This document shows positions 8,624 through 18,196 of a stretch of 64,000 bases of DNA, piece after piece. Below the pieces are notes generated by a model. The model was not told the origin of the DNA. It ran no database searches and saw only the letters and a list, made by a program, of their open reading frames with translations. The stretch is from Streptomyces sp. NBC_01439. GTDB taxonomy: Bacteria > Actinomycetota > Actinomycetes > Streptomycetales > Streptomycetaceae. The DNA lies in contig NZ_CP109487.1 of assembly GCF_036227605.1 (NCBI RefSeq), positions 7,861,001 to 7,925,000 on the forward strand. Direction: 5' to 3'. How positions within the stretch are numbered: the stretch's first letter is position 1; every line of letters begins with the position of its first letter. The translations under genes were made by a program, and so were the position numbers.

Positions 8624-9946
8624 TCAGCCTTCCTGCGCCGCCGCGCACACCGCACGGCAGATCCGGTCCACGTCCTCGTCGCCGGTCACGAACGGCGGCA
8701 TCACATAGATCAGGTCCCGGAACGGACGCACCCACACGCCCTCGCGCACCGCCGCCCGGGTGGCCGCCACCACGTCGATCTCGTGGTCGAGCTGGACCAC
8801 GCCGATGGCGCCCAGCACGCGTACGTCCTTCACTCCGGGGATGTCGGTCGCGGCCGACAGGCCCTCGCGCAGCCCCGCTTCGATCCGCTTGACGTCGGTC
8901 GCCCAGTCCTGGCCCAGCAACAGCTCGACGGAGGCCAGGGCCACGGCCGTGGCCAGCGGGTTGCCCATGAAGGTCGGCCCGTGCGCCAGCACCGGGACCT
9001 CGCCCCGGGAGATGCCGCTCGCCACCCGCTCCGTGCACAGGGTGGCCGCCAGCGTGAGGTAACCACCGGTCAGCGACTTGCCCAGGCACATCACGTCCGG
9101 GGTGATCCCCGCATGGTCGGCCGCGAAGAGCGCGCCCGTACGGCCGAAGCCCGTGGCGATCTCGTCCAGGATCAGCAGGACCCCGTACTCGTCGCACAGC
9201 TCGCGCAGCACCCGCAGGTAGCCGGGGTGGTGGAAGCGCATGCCGCCGGCGCCCTGCACCACCGGCTCCACGATGACCGCGGCCAGCTCGTCCGCGTGAG
9301 CGGAGATCGTGGCGCGCAGGTGGTCGGCGTACGCCGGGTCCACGGGCGCGTCGAAACCGGCGGGCGGCGCGTCCGCGAAGACCTGCCGCGGCAGGTGACC
9401 CTGCCACAGCTCGTGCATCCCGCCGTCCGGGTCGCAGACCGCCATCGGCTGCCAGGTGTCCCCGTGGTAGCCGCCGCGCCAGGTCAGCAGCCGGGTCTTG
9501 CCCGTGTGCCCGAGCGAGCGCCAGTACTGCAGGCACATCTTGACCGCGACTTCGACGGACACCGAGCCCGAGTCTGCGAGGAAGACGTGCTCCAGCCCCG
9601 GCGGGGTGATCTCGACGAGCTTGGCCGCGAGCCGGACGGCGGGCTCGTGGGTGAGCCCGCCGAACATCACGTGCGACATCAGGCCCAGCTGCGCCGTGGC
9701 GGCCTCGTTGAGCACCGGGTGGTTGTAGCCGTGGATCGCCGACCACCAGGAGGACATTCCGTCGACCAGCTCTTCGTGACCGTGCCCCTGGGACGGGTCG
9801 GCGAGCCGCAGCCGCACCCCCGAGGCGGAGGCGATGATCAGCGGCTCCTGCCGCCCGGGCATCGGGCCGTACGGGTGCCAGACGTGCTGCCGGTCCAGCG
9901 CGAGCAGTTCCGCGCCGGCCGACAGCGGTCCACGCTGATCAGGCAT
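8624..9946 (-). CDS. bioA: Adenosylmethionine-8-amino-7-oxononanoate aminotransferase
   Basis: PLP class III aminotransferase that makes 7,8-diaminopelargonate with SAM as amino donor, 440 residues from ATG 9946. Visible signatures are HVWHPYGPM (the substrate-side HxWHP motif), [13 protein letters not shown], the PLP Asp in [11 protein letters not shown] and the Schiff-base Lys in [11 protein letters not shown]. The start lies inside the 3' end of bioB (8-bp overlap), so the genes are translationally coupled. Confidence 0.96.
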   Translation of the reverse strand: MPDQRGPLSAGAELLALDRQHVWHPYGPMPGRQEPLIIASASGVRLRLADPSQGHGHEELVDGMSSWWSAIHGYNHPVLNEAATAQLGLMSHVMFGGLTHEPAVRLAAKLVEITPPGLEHVFLADSGSVSVEVAVKMCLQYWRSLGHTGKTRLLTWRGGYHGDTWQPMAVCDPDGGMHELWQGHLPRQVFADAPPAGFDAPVDPAYADHLRATISAHADELAAVIVEPVVQGAGGMRFHHPGYLRVLRELCDEYGVLLILDEIATGFGRTGALFAADHAGITPDVMCLGKSLTGGYLTLAATLCTERVASGISRGEVPVLAHGPTFMGNPLATAVALASVELLLGQDWATDVKRIEAGLREGLSAATDIPGVKDVRVLGAIGVVQLDHEIDVVAATRAAVREGVWVRPFRDLIYVMPPFVTGDEDVDRICRAVCAAAQEG

Positions 9947-11186
9947 TGGGCGCGACGTCCGTCCCCGCGCCCCGTCGGCGGACCGCGACCAGCTCCGGGC
10001 GGACCTCGCCGGCCTCGGCCTGGACCGGAGCGGGCGTCCGGTCCGCCGGCGCATGGCCGGAGCAACCGCCGCACGCAGAGCCGCAGCCCGCGGCCTCGCC
10101 CTCGGCCGGCGCGCTCGAACCGCAGAGCGAGGCGCCGCCGCTCGAACCGCAGCCCCCGCCGGTGGCGGCGGCCGCGACGTCGGAGCGGTGCGCGGGAAGG
10201 GTCGACGTACCGGCGCCCTCCACCTCGAAACCGGCGTCCGCGATCATGTCGAGGTCGGCCTGGCCGGCCTGGCCCTCACTGGTCAGGTAGTCGCCGAGGA
10301 AGATCGAGTTGACGATGTGCAGGGCCAGCGGCTGCATCGAGCGCAGGTGCACCTCGCGCCCGCCGGCGAGGCGGACCTCGACGTCGGGGCAGACGAACCG
10401 CGCCATCGCCAGGATGCGCAGGCAGCGCTGCGGGGTGAGGTTCCATTCCTTCGCCAGCGGCGTTCCCTCGAACGGGATCAGGAAGTTGACCGGCACCGAG
10501 TCCGCGTCGAGCTCGCGCAGCGAGAAGACGACGTCGACCAGGTCCTCGTCGCTCTCGCCCATGCCCGCGATCAGACCCGAGCACGCGGACAGACCGGCGC
10601 CGTGCGCCTTCTGCACGGTGTCGACGCGGTCCGCGTAGGTGTGGGTCTTGGTGATCTGCCCGTACGTCGCTTCGGAGGTGTTCAGGTTGTGGTTGTAGGC
10701 GTCCGCGCCCGCGTCCCGCAGCCGCTCGGCCTGGCCGTCCGAGAGCAGGCCGAGGCACGCGCAGACCTCGACGCCCTCGTTCTGCTCCTTGATCGCCGCG
10801 ATCGTCTTGCCGACGCGGTCCACGTCCCGGTCCGTCGGCCCGCGGCCGCTCGCGACCAGGCAGACCCGCTTCGCGCCGCCCGCGACACCGGCGGCGGCGG
10901 CCTGGGAGGCCTCTTCCGGCTTCAGCCACGTGTACTTGAGGATGCCGGCCGTCGACCCCAGGCGCTGGGAACAGTAGGAGCAGTCCTCCGGGCACAGGCC
11001 CGACTTCAGGTTGACCAGGTAGTTCAGCTTCACCCGACGGCCGAACCACTGGCGGCGCACCTTGCCGGCCGCGGCCACCACGTCGAGCAGTTCGTCGTCA
11101 GAAGTCGCCAGTACGGCGAGCGCTTCTTCGCGGGTCGGCAGCTCGCGCCGCAGCCCCTTGTCCACCAGGGTGTTCAGCAGGTCCAT
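9939..11186 (-). CDS. bioB: Biotin synthase with Cys-rich C-terminal extension
   Basis: Radical SAM enzyme that inserts sulfur into dethiobiotin, 415 residues from ATG 11186. The [4Fe-4S] motif is CPEDCSYC. The catalytic barrel ends near residue 320 ([11 protein letters not shown]), the usual end of the family (about 320-350 residues). A tail of about 95 residues follows, with Cys346, 355, 368, 372 and 375 and His378. Cys368-x3-Cys372-x2-Cys375 repeats the spacing of the radical SAM motif. The tail is Gly/Ala/Pro-rich and probably disordered; its role is unknown to me. First gene of the bioBAD operon, divergent from bioF. Confidence 0.95.
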   Translation of the reverse strand: MDLLNTLVDKGLRRELPTREEALAVLATSDDELLDVVAAAGKVRRQWFGRRVKLNYLVNLKSGLCPEDCSYCSQRLGSTAGILKYTWLKPEEASQAAAAGVAGGAKRVCLVASGRGPTDRDVDRVGKTIAAIKEQNEGVEVCACLGLLSDGQAERLRDAGADAYNHNLNTSEATYGQITKTHTYADRVDTVQKAHGAGLSACSGLIAGMGESDEDLVDVVFSLRELDADSVPVNFLIPFEGTPLAKEWNLTPQRCLRILAMARFVCPDVEVRLAGGREVHLRSMQPLALHIVNSIFLGDYLTSEGQAGQADLDMIADAGFEVEGAGTSTLPAHRSDVAAAATGGGCGSSGGASLCGSSAPAEGEAAGCGSACGGCSGHAPADRTPAPVQAEAGEVRPELVAVRRRGAGTDVAPNA

Positions 11187-11250
11187 GGACCCGATCCTGG
11201 ACCACACCCCCGCTCCCGGCCAAGGAGAGATCGCACAACATGGCCGGATG

Positions 11251-11272
11251 GGTGTGTGTGTATCACCACACC
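11251..11272. promoter_or_regulatory. Inverted repeat between divergent bioB and bioF
   Basis: GGTGTG (11251-11256) and CACACC (11267-11272) form a perfect 6-bp inverted repeat with a 10-bp spacer, midway between the bioB and bioF starts. Biotin genes in other bacteria are controlled at this kind of position by BirA, BioQ or BioR. The sequence is not a recognised match to any of those operators, so the factor is unknown. Confidence 0.35.
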
Positions 11273-11343
11273 TGGCGCAGCGGTCACGCGAGCTAGGGTC
11301 GGGGCAGGTCTGTGGACTGCCGACAAAACACGAGGACGTGCCG

Positions 11344-12525
11344 ATGCCCGAGCTCACTCCCGAACCGCTGGACGTCTTCGCGTGGATCGACGACGCGGAG
11401 CGCGCGCGGGAGGAGGCCGGCCTCGTCCGCACGCTGCGCCCCCGGCCGCAGGTGTCGCCGCTGCTGGACCTCGCGAGCAACGACTACCTCGGCCTGTCCC
11501 GACACCCCGAGACCGTCCGGGGAGCGCAGGAGGCGGCCGCGCGCTGGGGCGCCGGAGCCACCGGTTCGCGGCTGGTCACGGGTACGACCGAGCTCCACAC
11601 CGAGCTGGAGCGGGAGCTCGCGGCCTTCTGCGGTTTCGAGGCCGCGCTCGTGCTGTCCTCCGGCTACGCGGCCAACCTCGCCGCCGTCACCGCGCTCAGC
11701 GGCCGGGGCACGCTGGTCGTGTCCGACGCCGGCAACCACGCCTCCATCGTCGATGGCTGCCGGCTCTCGCGCGCCGAGACGGCCGTGGTCCCGCACGCCG
11801 ACCCGGACACCGCACGCAAGACGCTCGCCGCGCACGACGGCCGCGCGCTGCTGGTCAGCGACTCCGTGTTCTCCGTCGACGGGGACGCCGCCCCGCTGGC
11901 CGCGCACGCCGCCGCCTGCCGGGACGAGGGCGCAGCCCTGGTCGTCGACGACGCCCACGGGCTGGGCGTGCTGGGCGAGGGCGGCCGCGGAGCACTGCAC
12001 GCGGCCGGACTCGCGGGCGCGCCGTACGTGGTCGCCACCCTGACCCTCTCGAAGTCCCTGGGCAGCCAGGGCGGAGCCGTGCTCGGCCCGGCCAAGGTGA
12101 TCAGGCACCTGGTCAACACCGCGCGCACCTTCATCTTCGACACCGGACTGGCTCCGGCGGCCGCCGGAGCGGCGCTGGCCAGCCTGCGCCTGCTCCAGCG
12201 GGAACCGGAGCGCGCGCACCGCGCCCGCGAGGTGGCCGCCCAGTTGTACGGGCGACTCACCGCGTCCGGCCTGACCGCGGCCCGGCCGGACGCGGCCGTG
12301 GTGTCGGTACGGGCCCCGTCGGCGTCGACGGCACTGCGCTGGGCCGCCGACTGCCGCGAGGCAGGTCTGTCCGTGGGGTGCTTCCGTCCGCCGTCGGTGC
12401 CGGACGGCATCTCCCGGCTGAGGTTGACCGCCCGGGCCGATCTCACGGGGGACGAGATCGATCGGGCGGTCGCGACGATCCTGGCGACCGCCCCCGCGGG
12501 AGCCACGGACGGTCAGGGCCGGTAG
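11344..12525 (+). CDS. bioF: 8-amino-7-oxononanoate synthase
   Basis: PLP alpha-oxoamine synthase condensing pimeloyl thioester with L-alanine, 393 residues from ATG 11344. Conserved features are [25 protein letters not shown], the PLP-stacking His in [19 protein letters not shown] and the Schiff-base Lys in [11 protein letters not shown]. It is divergent from bioBAD with 157 bp between, so the set bioFADB is complete from the pimeloyl stage onward; no pimelate-forming genes are seen here. Confidence 0.95.
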   Translation: MPELTPEPLDVFAWIDDAERAREEAGLVRTLRPRPQVSPLLDLASNDYLGLSRHPETVRGAQEAAARWGAGATGSRLVTGTTELHTELERELAAFCGFEAALVLSSGYAANLAAVTALSGRGTLVVSDAGNHASIVDGCRLSRAETAVVPHADPDTARKTLAAHDGRALLVSDSVFSVDGDAAPLAAHAAACRDEGAALVVDDAHGLGVLGEGGRGALHAAGLAGAPYVVATLTLSKSLGSQGGAVLGPAKVIRHLVNTARTFIFDTGLAPAAAGAALASLRLLQREPERAHRAREVAAQLYGRLTASGLTAARPDAAVVSVRAPSASTALRWAADCREAGLSVGCFRPPSVPDGISRLRLTARADLTGDEIDRAVATILATAPAGATDGQGR

Positions 12526-12605
12526 GGCACATCGGCTGGGGTCCGGGGATTCCCGGGCCTGGGCCTTCCCCGGGCCGGGTGTTCCCGAGTGGTTCCGGGC
12601 GGGGC

Positions 12606-12827
12606 TTATGCGTGCGCGTCAGCCCCTACCGAGGCGAGGAAGCCGGTCCAGGCGGGCCCGGTGAAGAGCACGGCCGGGCCGTCCGTCCGCTTGGAGTCAC
12701 GGACGGCCAGCAGACCGCCGTCCAGGACGGCCGCTTCCACACAGTTGTTCATTCCGGTGCTACGGCTGCTCCGCCGCCACCGCGCGCTGATCAGAAGTCC
12801 GCTGTTGGATAAGGGGGTTGCGGACAC
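12606..12827 (-). CDS. DUF397 protein
   Basis: Small DUF397 protein of 73 residues. Typical landmarks are WRRSSRS, NNCVEAA and VRDSKRTDGP followed by a short C-terminal helix (AWTGFLASV). The GTG start at 12827 lies 7 bases behind AGGAGG, just after the stop of the XRE gene, so the two form an operon. In Streptomyces such proteins occur beside WhiJ-type XRE regulators and RsbW-like ATPases and are thought to modulate the regulator in development. Confidence 0.88.
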   Translation of the reverse strand: MSATPLSNSGLLISARWRRSSRSTGMNNCVEAAVLDGGLLAVRDSKRTDGPAVLFTGPAWTGFLASVGADAHA

Positions 12828-12839
12828 GGGGGTGCCTCC

Positions 12840-13724
12840 TTACGCGTCGTCAGCGAGTGAGCTGATGAGATCCGACGAGTCCTGGGGCGGGAGGGCGTGC
12901 GCCTGGATGGTGCGGAACGCGGCGCCGTACGCCTCAAGGTCTTCCTTCCGCTCCAGATAGAGGCTACTCGTCAAATGGTCGAGTACCACCACATCCAGAT
13001 CGGCGATGTCCGGAAATGAAAAAATAACGAACGGTCCGGTCAGGCCGAGATGCCCTCCGACGCTGAACGGGAGTACTTGGAGGCGTACTTGAGGCAGCTC
13101 CGACACCTCCGCCAGGTGCCGCAATTGCTCGGCCATCACCCCGGGCCCGCCGATCTGCCGGCGCAGCACCGCCTCGTCCAGTACGGCGCTCAGCTCCAGC
13201 GGGGGATCGGCCCGCAGCACCGATTGCCGGGCCAGCCGTACGTCGACCAGCGCGTCCACCTTCGGCTCCGGCAGCCCGCCCAGCGCGGCCCGGGTCACGG
13301 CCCGCGCGTACCCGGGGGTCTGCAGCAGCCCGGGCACCACGGACAGCTCCACGGTGCGGGCCGACCTGGCCCCCGCCTCCAGGCTGATGAAGTCCCGGTA
13401 TTCCTGGGGCAACAGCCCCCGGTAGTCGTGCCACCACTGGCGGCCGCGCCCGGTGTCGCCCGCCGAACCGGAGCCGGCGGCCGAGGCCGACAGCGCCTCC
13501 AGCAGTGCGCGCTGCTCCGGGCTCACGATCTCCCCGTAGGCGTCGAGGAGGAGCCGGATGTCCTCCGGTTTCACGCCGCTGCGGCCCGTCTCGATGCGGC
13601 TGATTTTCGACTGGTGCCATCCCATGATCCGGGCCGCCTCACCACTGGTGAGTCCGGACCGGTCGCGCAGGGCACGCAGTTCCTCGCCGAGCTTGCGTCG
13701 GCGCACCGCGGGACCGTGTTGCAC
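12840..13724 (-). CDS. WhiJ-type XRE regulator with DUF5753 domain
   Basis: DNA-binding regulator of 294 residues. The N-terminal XRE helix-turn-helix (about 10-65; LRDRSGLTSGEAARIMGWHQ, SKISRIETG) is followed by the DUF5753 domain (about 100-280; ISLEAGARS, VPGLLQTPGYARAV). WhiJ-like proteins of this architecture act in Streptomyces development and antibiotic control. It is paired with DUF397 downstream and divergent from an RsbW-like ATPase, the standard three-gene arrangement. A dyad at 13810-13825 in the divergent region could be its operator. Confidence 0.9.
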   Translation of the reverse strand: MQHGPAVRRRKLGEELRALRDRSGLTSGEAARIMGWHQSKISRIETGRSGVKPEDIRLLLDAYGEIVSPEQRALLEALSASAAGSGSAGDTGRGRQWWHDYRGLLPQEYRDFISLEAGARSARTVELSVVPGLLQTPGYARAVTRAALGGLPEPKVDALVDVRLARQSVLRADPPLELSAVLDEAVLRRQIGGPGVMAEQLRHLAEVSELPQVRLQVLPFSVGGHLGLTGPFVIFSFPDIADLDVVVLDHLTSSLYLERKEDLEAYGAAFRTIQAHALPPQDSSDLISSLADDA

Positions 13725-13809
13725 ACCCGCCTCCTTCCACCGGCACAGCTCGCACCAGTTTGCCGTTCAAATAAGCTCTTCCGTAGCAGAGTTCACCGCA
13801 TCGAGCGAC

Positions 13810-13825
13810 AGATATATGCATATCT
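13810..13825. promoter_or_regulatory. Dyad between XRE regulator and RsbW-like ATPase
   Basis: AGATAT and ATATCT arms are separated by ATGC. The dyad is AT-rich in a GC-rich genome and lies in the divergent promoter region. It is a candidate operator for the adjacent XRE protein; no consensus for this family is available to me. Confidence 0.35.
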
Positions 13826-13921
13826 TGGGGAAAAGGCAGATGTGACGGGCCGATCGGTGGCACTCTGGCGTCCAGCACAGATCCGGGGGCTTTTCGCCCC
13901 GGTGGGAAAGGGACCGTCGCC

Positions 13922-14371
13922 ATGGCAGATCACCAGGAAGCATCCGTCACTCTGCCGAGCGATCCCGCCTCGGTCGCCACTGCCCGACGCTACGTCGCGG
14001 AGGTGCTGAGCGAGTGGGGACTCCCCGATGACGCCGACATCGCCGACAGCGTCCGGCTGATCGTCTCGGAGCTCGCCACCAACGCCGTACAGCACACTTT
14101 CGGCCAGTCACCTACCTTCACCGTGGGCGTCCGGCTGGAGCGCCAGGAGTGGTTGCGCGTCGGGGTGACGGACAGCCACCCGCGCTGGCCCAAGCGGCTC
14201 CCGGCCGCCGTCCAGCAGGACAACGGCCGGGGCATGGTCATCATCCGCTGGCTGACGGCGGAGGCGGGCGGCCGGCTCTCGGTCACCCCGACCGAAGACG
14301 GGGGCAAGACGGTGTGGATCGCACTGCCCTGGAGCGTCGGAGCCCCGGCGCGGAGCGCCACCGGCTACTGA
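13922..14371 (+). CDS. RsbW-like ATP-binding (anti-sigma type) protein
   Basis: Histidine-kinase-like ATPase domain protein of 149 residues, related to serine kinase anti-sigma factors. The N box is ELATNAVQHT and the G1 region is VTDSHPRWP. The G2-like segment is DNGRGMVIIRWL. No transmembrane or sensor domain is present. Third member of the WhiJ-type trio, divergent from the XRE gene, and probably part of a developmental signalling module. Confidence 0.88.
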   Translation: MADHQEASVTLPSDPASVATARRYVAEVLSEWGLPDDADIADSVRLIVSELATNAVQHTFGQSPTFTVGVRLERQEWLRVGVTDSHPRWPKRLPAAVQQDNGRGMVIIRWLTAEAGGRLSVTPTEDGGKTVWIALPWSVGAPARSATGY

Positions 14372-14375
14372 CCTG

Positions 14376-14433
14376 CCGGACCCCGGACCCCGGACCCCGG
14401 ACCCCGGACCCCGGACCCGGGGTCCGGGGTCCG
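14376..14433. terminator. 7-bp tandem repeat ending in a 13-bp stem
   Basis: Six exact copies of CCGGACC (14376-14417) are followed by an inverted segment. 14405-14417 and 14421-14433 form a perfect 13-bp stem with a 3-nt loop. It sits between the convergent ATPase and VOC genes and is probably a bidirectional terminator. The copy number may vary between strains. Confidence 0.7.
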
Positions 14434-14434
14434 C

Positions 14435-14827
14435 TCAGGCGGGGCCGCGTTCGCCCGCGCTGCGCTCGATGCACAGCTCGTTGCCTTCCGGGTCGGCGAG
14501 CACGACCCAGCCCGCGACGCCGTCCTCGGCGCGACGGTCGTCCACGAGCCTCGCGCCGAGCCCGATCAGGCGCTCGACGGTCTCGTCCCGGGTGCCGGTC
14601 GACGGCCGGATGTCCAGGTGGACCCGGTTCTTGACCGACTTGCCGTCCGGGACCCGGATGAACAGCAGCCCCGGTACGCCGGGCTGCCCGGGCTCCAGCA
14701 GGGCCTCGTCGCCCCCCTCCACGTCATCGGGATGCATCGTGAATCCGGTCACCGCGGACCAGAACTCGGCGACCCGGTAGGGGTCGAGGGCGTCGAAGGT
14801 GATGTGTCGGACGGGGTTGACGAACAT
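14435..14827 (-). CDS. VOC/glyoxalase-superfamily protein
   Basis: 130-residue protein of the vicinal oxygen chelate fold. Features are the N-terminal FVNPVRHITFDALDPYRVAE, the central VHLDI strand and the C-terminal LADPEGNELCIE. The His of VHLDI and Glu of NELCIE are usual metal or ligand positions. No enzyme activity can be assigned. It is transcribed convergently to the ATPase gene and away from the urease operon. Confidence 0.82.
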   Translation of the reverse strand: MFVNPVRHITFDALDPYRVAEFWSAVTGFTMHPDDVEGGDEALLEPGQPGVPGLLFIRVPDGKSVKNRVHLDIRPSTGTRDETVERLIGLGARLVDDRRAEDGVAGWVVLADPEGNELCIERSAGERGPA

Positions 14828-15139
14828 CTGTCTCCTCGATGGGGACCGCGTGCGGAGCCGTATACGGAATCGTGGCTTTGGGGTACCGGGGTTGAACCGG
14901 GTACCTGCCCGAAACGTGGGTTAACGCAGCGGAAAAGCGCAGCGCTTAGCGTGGCGGCCACGTTCGACCGCCAATGATCACCCATGATCCGGTAAAGCGA
15001 CGGTGGTCGGCGCGGAAAGCCTTTCCCTGTGTTGGGCAAGAGACGCTTGGTTCGGATATGCGCAGGTCAACAGAGTGTTGAAGGTCGGTAGGGTCGCCCC
15101 GCCTCTTGTTGATCTTGTCCCGGAAGCTTGGTGATACGA
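14828..15139. promoter_or_regulatory. Urease upstream region with a GlnR-like box
   Basis: This 312-bp gene-free stretch separates the divergent VOC gene and ureA. TTAAC (14921-14925), six bases, then GAAAA (14932-14936) resembles the actinobacterial GlnR half-site pair gTnAc-n6-GaAAc; GAAAC at 14911-14915 lies just upstream. GlnR controls nitrogen genes, urease among them, in Streptomyces. The match is imperfect, so this is a candidate only. No RNA element was recognised. Confidence 0.35.
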
Positions 15140-15442
15140 GTGCAACTGACACCGCACGAGCAGGAGAGACTGCTCATCCACGTGGCCGCCGACGTGGCCG
15201 AGAAGCGGAGGGCGCGCGGGGTCCGCCTCAACCATCCCGAGGCGATCGCGCTGATCACGTCGCACCTCCTGGAAGGGGCCCGCGACGGCCGGACCGTCGC
15301 CGAGCTGATGGCCTCGGGCCGCACCGTCCTGACCCGCGAGGAGGTCATGGAGGGGATCCCCGAGATGATCCACGACGTCCAGGTCGAAGCGACCTTCCCG
15401 GACGGCACCAAACTCGTCACGGTCCACGACCCGATCGTCTGA
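15140..15442 (+). CDS. ureA: Urease subunit gamma
   Basis: Smallest structural subunit of nickel urease, 100 residues, the usual family length. I chose GTG 15140 because the conserved family N-terminus [11 protein letters not shown] then begins at residue 2; upstream in-frame TTG and GTG codons add only unconserved residues. Conserved features are LNHPEAIAL and the C-terminal [20 protein letters not shown]. First gene of ureABCFGD. Confidence 0.95.
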   Translation: MQLTPHEQERLLIHVAADVAEKRRARGVRLNHPEAIALITSHLLEGARDGRTVAELMASGRTVLTREEVMEGIPEMIHDVQVEATFPDGTKLVTVHDPIV

Positions 15443-15458
15443 AACGGAGTACCCCCGC

Positions 15459-15770
15459 ATGATCCCCGGCGAAATCGCCTACGGGGACGGCCCGGTACCC
15501 CTCAACGAGGGCCGCCCCGTCACCCGTCTCACCGTGCTCAACTCCGCCGACCGGCCGGTCCAGGTCGGATCCCACTACCACTTCGCCGAGGCCAACCCCG
15601 GTCTCGACTTCGACCGCACCGCCGCCCGCGGACTCCGGCTCAACGTCGCCGCCGGGACGGCCGTCCGCTTCGAACCGGGCATCCCGGTCGCGGTGGAACT
15701 CGTACCGCTGGGGGGCCTGCGCACCGTACCCGGGCTGCGCGGCGAGACCGGAGGGCCGCTCGATGGCTGA
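15459..15770 (+). CDS. ureB: Urease subunit beta
   Basis: Urease beta subunit of 103 residues with the family signatures [26 protein letters not shown] and the closing turn of the RFEPG segment. It assembles with UreA and UreC into the trimeric (alpha-beta-gamma)3 enzyme. A GGAG ribosome site precedes the ATG, and the gene overlaps ureC by 8 bp, implying coupled translation. Confidence 0.95.
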   Translation: MIPGEIAYGDGPVPLNEGRPVTRLTVLNSADRPVQVGSHYHFAEANPGLDFDRTAARGLRLNVAAGTAVRFEPGIPVAVELVPLGGLRTVPGLRGETGGPLDG

Positions 15771-17484
15771 GCTCTCCCGCCAGGTGTACGCCGACCTCTT
15801 CGGACCGACCGCCGGTGACCGGATCCGGCTCGCCGACACCGACCTCTTCGTCGAGATCGAGCAGGACCTCAGCGGCGGCCCCGGGCGGGCCGGCGACGAG
15901 GCCGTGTTCGGCGGCGGCAAGGTGATCCGCGAGTCCATGGGGCAGGCCCGCACCACCCGGGCCGAGGGTGCCCCCGACACCGTGATCACCGGGGTCGTCG
16001 TCCTCGACCACTGGGGCATCGTCAAGGCCGACCTCGGCATCCGCGACGGCCGTATCTGCGGCATCGGCAAGGCCGGCAACCCCGACACCATGGACGGTGT
16101 CGACCCCGCACTGGTCATCGGTCCCGAGACCGAGATCATCGCCGGCAACGGGAAGATCGTCACCGCCGGTGCCATCGACGCCCACGTGCACTTCATCTCC
16201 CCGACGGTCATCGAGGAGGCGCTCGCCTCCGGGATCACCACCCTCGTCGGCGGCGGCACCGGACCGGCCGAGGGGACCAAGGCCACCACCGTCACCCCCG
16301 GGCCCTGGCACCTGGCCAGGATGTTCGCGGCCCTGGAGGCCTACCCGGTCAACATCGGCCTGCTCGGCAAGGGCAACACCATGTCCCGCGAGGGGATGCA
16401 CTCCCAATTGCGCGGCGGCGCCCTTGGATTCAAGATCCACGAAGACTGGGGGGCCACCCCCGCGGTCATCGACGCCTGCCTCTCGGTGTGCGAGGAGACC
16501 GGCGTCCAGGTCGCCATCCACACCGACACGCTCAACGAGGCCGGTTTCGTCGCCGACACCCTCGCCGCGATCGCCGGGCGGACCATCCACTCGTACCACA
16601 CCGAGGGCGCGGGCGGAGGGCACGCGCCCGACATCATCACGGTGGTCTCCGAGCCGAACATACTGCCCAGTTCCACCAACCCCACCCGGCCGCACACCGT
16701 CAACACCGTCGAGGAACACCTCGACATGCTGATGGTCTGCCACCACCTCAACCCTGCCGTCCCCGAGGACCTCGCCTTCGCCGAATCACGGATCCGGCCC
16801 TCGACCATCGCCGCCGAGGACGTCCTCCACGACCTCGGAGCCATCTCCATCATCTCCTCCGACTCCCAGGCCATGGGCCGGGTCGGCGAGGTCGTGCTGC
16901 GCACCTGGCAGACCGCCCACGTGATGAAGAAGCGGCGCGGCTTCCTTCCCGGCGACGGACCCGCCGACAACCACCGGGCCCGCCGCTACGTCGCCAAGTA
17001 CACGATCAACCCCGCAGTGGCCCAGGGGCTCGCCCGCGAGATCGGCTCGGTCGAGACCGGCAAACTCGCGGACCTGGTGCTGTGGAACCCGGCCTTCTTC
17101 GGGGTCAAGCCCGAACTCGTCATCAAGGGCGGCCAGATCGCCCACGCGCAGATGGGCGACGCCAACGCCTCCATCCCCACCCCGCAGCCCGTCCTGCCCC
17201 GGCCCATGTTCGGCGGCCACGGTCGCGCGCCCGGACTCAACTCCCTGAACTTCACCGCCCAGGCCGCGCTCGACGACGGACTGCCCGAACGCCTCGGACT
17301 GGGCAAGCAGTTCGTCGCCATCGAGAGCACCCGCAAGGTGACCAAGGCCGACATGCGGGGCAACGACGCCATGCCGAGGGTCGAGGTCGACGCCGACACC
17401 TTCACGGTCTCCATCGACGGGGAGGCCGTGGAACCGGCACCCGCGGCGGAACTGCCCATGGCCCAGCGCTACTTCCTGTTCTGA
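15763..17484 (+). CDS. ureC: Urease subunit alpha
   Basis: Catalytic subunit hydrolysing urea to ammonia and carbamate in the cytoplasm, 573 residues. Nickel ligands and active-site residues are visible: His141 and His143 (DAHVHFI), the carbamylated Lys224 (GFKIHEDWG), His253 (AIHTDTL), His279 ([14 protein letters not shown]), and Cys326-His327 of the mobile flap (MVCHHLNP). All expected catalytic residues are present, so the enzyme should be active. Confidence 0.97.
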   Translation: MAELSRQVYADLFGPTAGDRIRLADTDLFVEIEQDLSGGPGRAGDEAVFGGGKVIRESMGQARTTRAEGAPDTVITGVVVLDHWGIVKADLGIRDGRICGIGKAGNPDTMDGVDPALVIGPETEIIAGNGKIVTAGAIDAHVHFISPTVIEEALASGITTLVGGGTGPAEGTKATTVTPGPWHLARMFAALEAYPVNIGLLGKGNTMSREGMHSQLRGGALGFKIHEDWGATPAVIDACLSVCEETGVQVAIHTDTLNEAGFVADTLAAIAGRTIHSYHTEGAGGGHAPDIITVVSEPNILPSSTNPTRPHTVNTVEEHLDMLMVCHHLNPAVPEDLAFAESRIRPSTIAAEDVLHDLGAISIISSDSQAMGRVGEVVLRTWQTAHVMKKRRGFLPGDGPADNHRARRYVAKYTINPAVAQGLAREIGSVETGKLADLVLWNPAFFGVKPELVIKGGQIAHAQMGDANASIPTPQPVLPRPMFGGHGRAPGLNSLNFTAQAALDDGLPERLGLGKQFVAIESTRKVTKADMRGNDAMPRVEVDADTFTVSIDGEAVEPAPAAELPMAQRYFLF

Positions 17485-17500
17485 GAAGAGGTCCTTGCCG

Positions 17501-18175
17501 ATGAGCCGCGCCGCGCTGCTCGTCCTCGCCGACGGCCGCTTCCCCGCCGGGGGGCACGCCCACTCCGGCGGGGCCGAGGCCGCCTGCAAGGCGGGCCGGA
17601 TCCATGACGCCACCACCCTGGAGGAGTTCTGCCGGGGTCGGCTGCACACCGCCGGCCTCACCGCCGCCGCCCTCGCGGCGCCCGCCGCCCTCGGGCTCGA
17701 CCCGGCCGTGCTCGACGCCGCCGCCGACGCCCGCACCCCGTCGCCGGCGCTGCGCACCGCGGCCCGGCGGCTCGGGCGCCAACTACTGCGCGCCGCCCGG
17801 GCCACCTGGCCCTCCGCCGAACTGGAGGCCCTGGCCGCCGCGTTCCCGCGCGGGGCCCACCAACCCGTGGTGCTCGGCGTCACCGCCCGCGCGGCCGGGC
17901 TCGGGCCGGGCGACGCGGCGCACGTGGCGGCGTACGAGAGCGTCGGCGGACCCGCCACCGCGACCGTACGGCTGCTCGGCCTGGACCCCTTCGAGGCGAG
18001 TGGGGTGCTGGCCCGGCTCGCCCCCGATCTCGACGCCGTCGCGGCCCGGGCGGAGCGGGCCGCGCTGCGGGCCCGCTCACGAGGCACCGACGCACTGCCC
18101 GCGGCCTCCTCGCCGCTGCTGGACATCTCGGCGGAGGTACATGCCGACTGGCCGGTCCGGCTCTTCGCTTCCTGA
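17501..18175 (+). CDS. ureF: Urease accessory protein UreF
   Basis: Chaperone that links UreG to the UreD-urease complex during nickel insertion, 224 residues from ATG 17501 (GAAGAGG upstream). Family marks are LVLADGRFPAGGHAHSGGAE near the N-terminus and the all-helical, Ala-rich body. The sequence is more diverged than the other Ure proteins, as is common for UreF. It lies 16 bp after ureC. Confidence 0.9.
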   Translation: MSRAALLVLADGRFPAGGHAHSGGAEAACKAGRIHDATTLEEFCRGRLHTAGLTAAALAAPAALGLDPAVLDAAADARTPSPALRTAARRLGRQLLRAARATWPSAELEALAAAFPRGAHQPVVLGVTARAAGLGPGDAAHVAAYESVGGPATATVRLLGLDPFEASGVLARLAPDLDAVAARAERAALRARSRGTDALPAASSPLLDISAEVHADWPVRLFAS

Positions 18176-18196
18176 CCCCTGAAGGAGACACCCCCC

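Noticed and set aside
10053..12812. 919-residue plus-strand frame across bioB and bioF
   Set aside because: It runs antisense through bioB and out of frame through bioF; no recognisable domain, and bioB and bioF motifs are unambiguous.
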